Source of the DNA: Larimichthys crocea | Taxonomy: Eukaryota; Chordata; Actinopteri; Sciaenidae | Direction of reading: 5' to 3' | Length of the DNA stretch: 64,000 bases | Assembly (NCBI RefSeq): GCF_000972845.2 | Contig: NC_040027.1 | Location: 16,678,410 to 16,742,409 of the forward strand | Shown here: piece after piece, positions 63,237 through 64,000 of the stretch | How positions within the stretch are numbered: the first letter of the stretch is position 1 | Layout of the letters: the number at the start of each line of letters is the position of its first letter | Translations under genes and position numbers: made by a program | The notes under the pieces: generated by a model | The model's database searches: none | The model's input: the letters and a program-made list of their open reading frames with translations, nothing else | Told to the model about the DNA's origin: nothing

Positions 63237-64000
63237 TTAATTTAAAGGAATAATCCACCCTAAAAAATTAACAATGTTATAAACAGCTACTGGCAGTATA
63301 TTATCGGCTCCTGAGGCAATTTCAATGCAATCTCCTCTACCACAAATTGGATTATGTGATGATACCACAAAGAGGGCAAGCCATTCACACCTGTTCCTCA
63401 CATAAAAAGGTTAAGCAAAGTAAGGTTAGGATTTAGTTGTAGCAGCCAAAACATGAGGTCAAAGTTTGGAATCTACAGTTGTAGCAGCCAAAACATGAGG
63501 TCAAAGTTTGGAATCTACTTAAAAAATCTGTTTTATCAGGTAAAGTTTTTGACCAGGTTTCTCCAAGACCTCACAAGTGTATTTTTTACTTCAGGAGATC
63601 ATTCTCCTCCATTTCATTGTTTGGCGGTGGATTTTTCCTATTCTTAAGGATAATTGGCCAAATGTTGACAGTGTAACATCATGCTGAGATTTTCTTCAGT
63701 GCTACTACAATGACGTTTAATGGAAGAAAAGTTTTCAGCTTTCAAAAACATCAATGGCGTATCTGCCGTTTTTTTGGCGTCAGTCCCTCAGAATAAAAGC
63801 ACAAAGGGTTCTTCCAGGCTTGATGCTTTGCACCGATACTCAGAGACAATACAGAGGAATCTATTGAGAGACGTACCAATTTATCTACCAAAAGGAATGT
63901 CTGTACACTATGATGCAATGCAGTTTGTTTTGAACGGGGGCGTCACTTTTCTTTTGCCTGGTGATGACAGTTAGGTCTGATGCTATTACTCTTTTAGTCT
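63237..64000 (+). mobile_element. Possible interspersed element starting TTTAAAGGAATAATCCACCC, running off the window
   Basis: TTAAAGGAATARTYCACCC-like sequence is a frequent terminus of fish non-autonomous elements. The following 750 bp have no other assignment, and the opposite end would lie beyond the window. The open frame at 63720-63974 shows no domain I recognise. Confidence 0.35.
63435..63518 (+). repeat. Perfect 42-bp tandem duplication
   Basis: 63435-63476 and 63477-63518 are identical. Each starts AGTTGTAGCAGCC and ends TTTGGAATCTAC. There are two copies only. Identity over 42 bp suggests a recent duplication, or a local assembly artefact. Confidence 0.95.

Larger units (their letters stand above)
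43056..64000 (-). other. Inferred intron upstream of the 49-nt CELF exon (incomplete)
   Basis: The preceding CELF coding exon (GCAFLTYC to HEQKTLPG) was not seen on the minus strand above 43055, so this intron would exceed 20 kb. It carries the longest GT runs in the window, an AT palindrome, a degraded DNA transposon, one full MITE copy, a minisatellite and a 42-bp tandem duplication. Unique-looking stretches in between may include conserved non-coding elements. Confidence 0.55.

Noticed and set aside
1..64000. tRNA, rRNA, CRISPR or operon-like features
   Set aside because: No A/B-box pair, no rRNA signature and no spaced direct-repeat array were seen; the composition and the split exon indicate a vertebrate nuclear genome.

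Overview
The window looks like nuclear DNA from a teleost fish, probably a percomorph. Evidence: dense CA/GT and GA microsatellites, AT-rich low-CpG sequence, no long open frames, and remnants of transposable elements in fish-like families. There is no bacterial, viral or organellar gene organisation and no CRISPR array. No search could be run, so family names rest on recognition by eye.

The one gene part I can support is a 49-nt coding exon on the minus strand at 43007-43055. It has a strong polypyrimidine tract and AG on its 5' side and a GT donor on its 3' side. It encodes MTRPIQVKPADSESRG plus one extra base. That is the end of the first RNA-recognition motif and the start of the following linker in CELF/Bruno-like RNA-binding proteins of the CELF3/4/5 type. 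The neighbouring coding exons (the one ending in the conserved LPG and the one beginning DRKLFVGML) were not seen. The window would therefore be almost entirely intron: more than 20 kb of the upstream intron (43056-64000) and more than 43 kb of the downstream intron (1-43006). Introns this large favour celf4, with celf5 the main alternative.

Layout of the downstream intron (1-43006): a possibly repetitive block with a terminal A-tract (1017-1664); a purine-rich tract (3140-3760); a LINE/SINE-type 3' tail (14024-14096); a hairpin with an adjoining palindrome (24473-24511); several CA runs; two MITE-like elements (32032-32254 and 36535-36732); and a pyrimidine-rich tract (38360-38990). Layout of the upstream intron (43056-64000): two TGCATG motifs close to the exon; an AT-rich inverted repeat (45938-45972); a degraded DNA-transposon remnant (about 51040-51770); two very long GT runs (52592-52678 and 60821-60902), the second followed by an AT-repeat palindrome; a 30-bp minisatellite; a second copy of the 36.5-kb MITE in the opposite orientation (62533-62866); and a perfect 42-bp tandem duplication (63435-63518).

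Because the gene reads on the minus strand, plus-strand CA runs become UG repeats in the pre-mRNA and plus-strand GT runs become CA repeats. CELF proteins bind UG-rich RNA, so the UG runs could be autoregulatory sites. That is inference.
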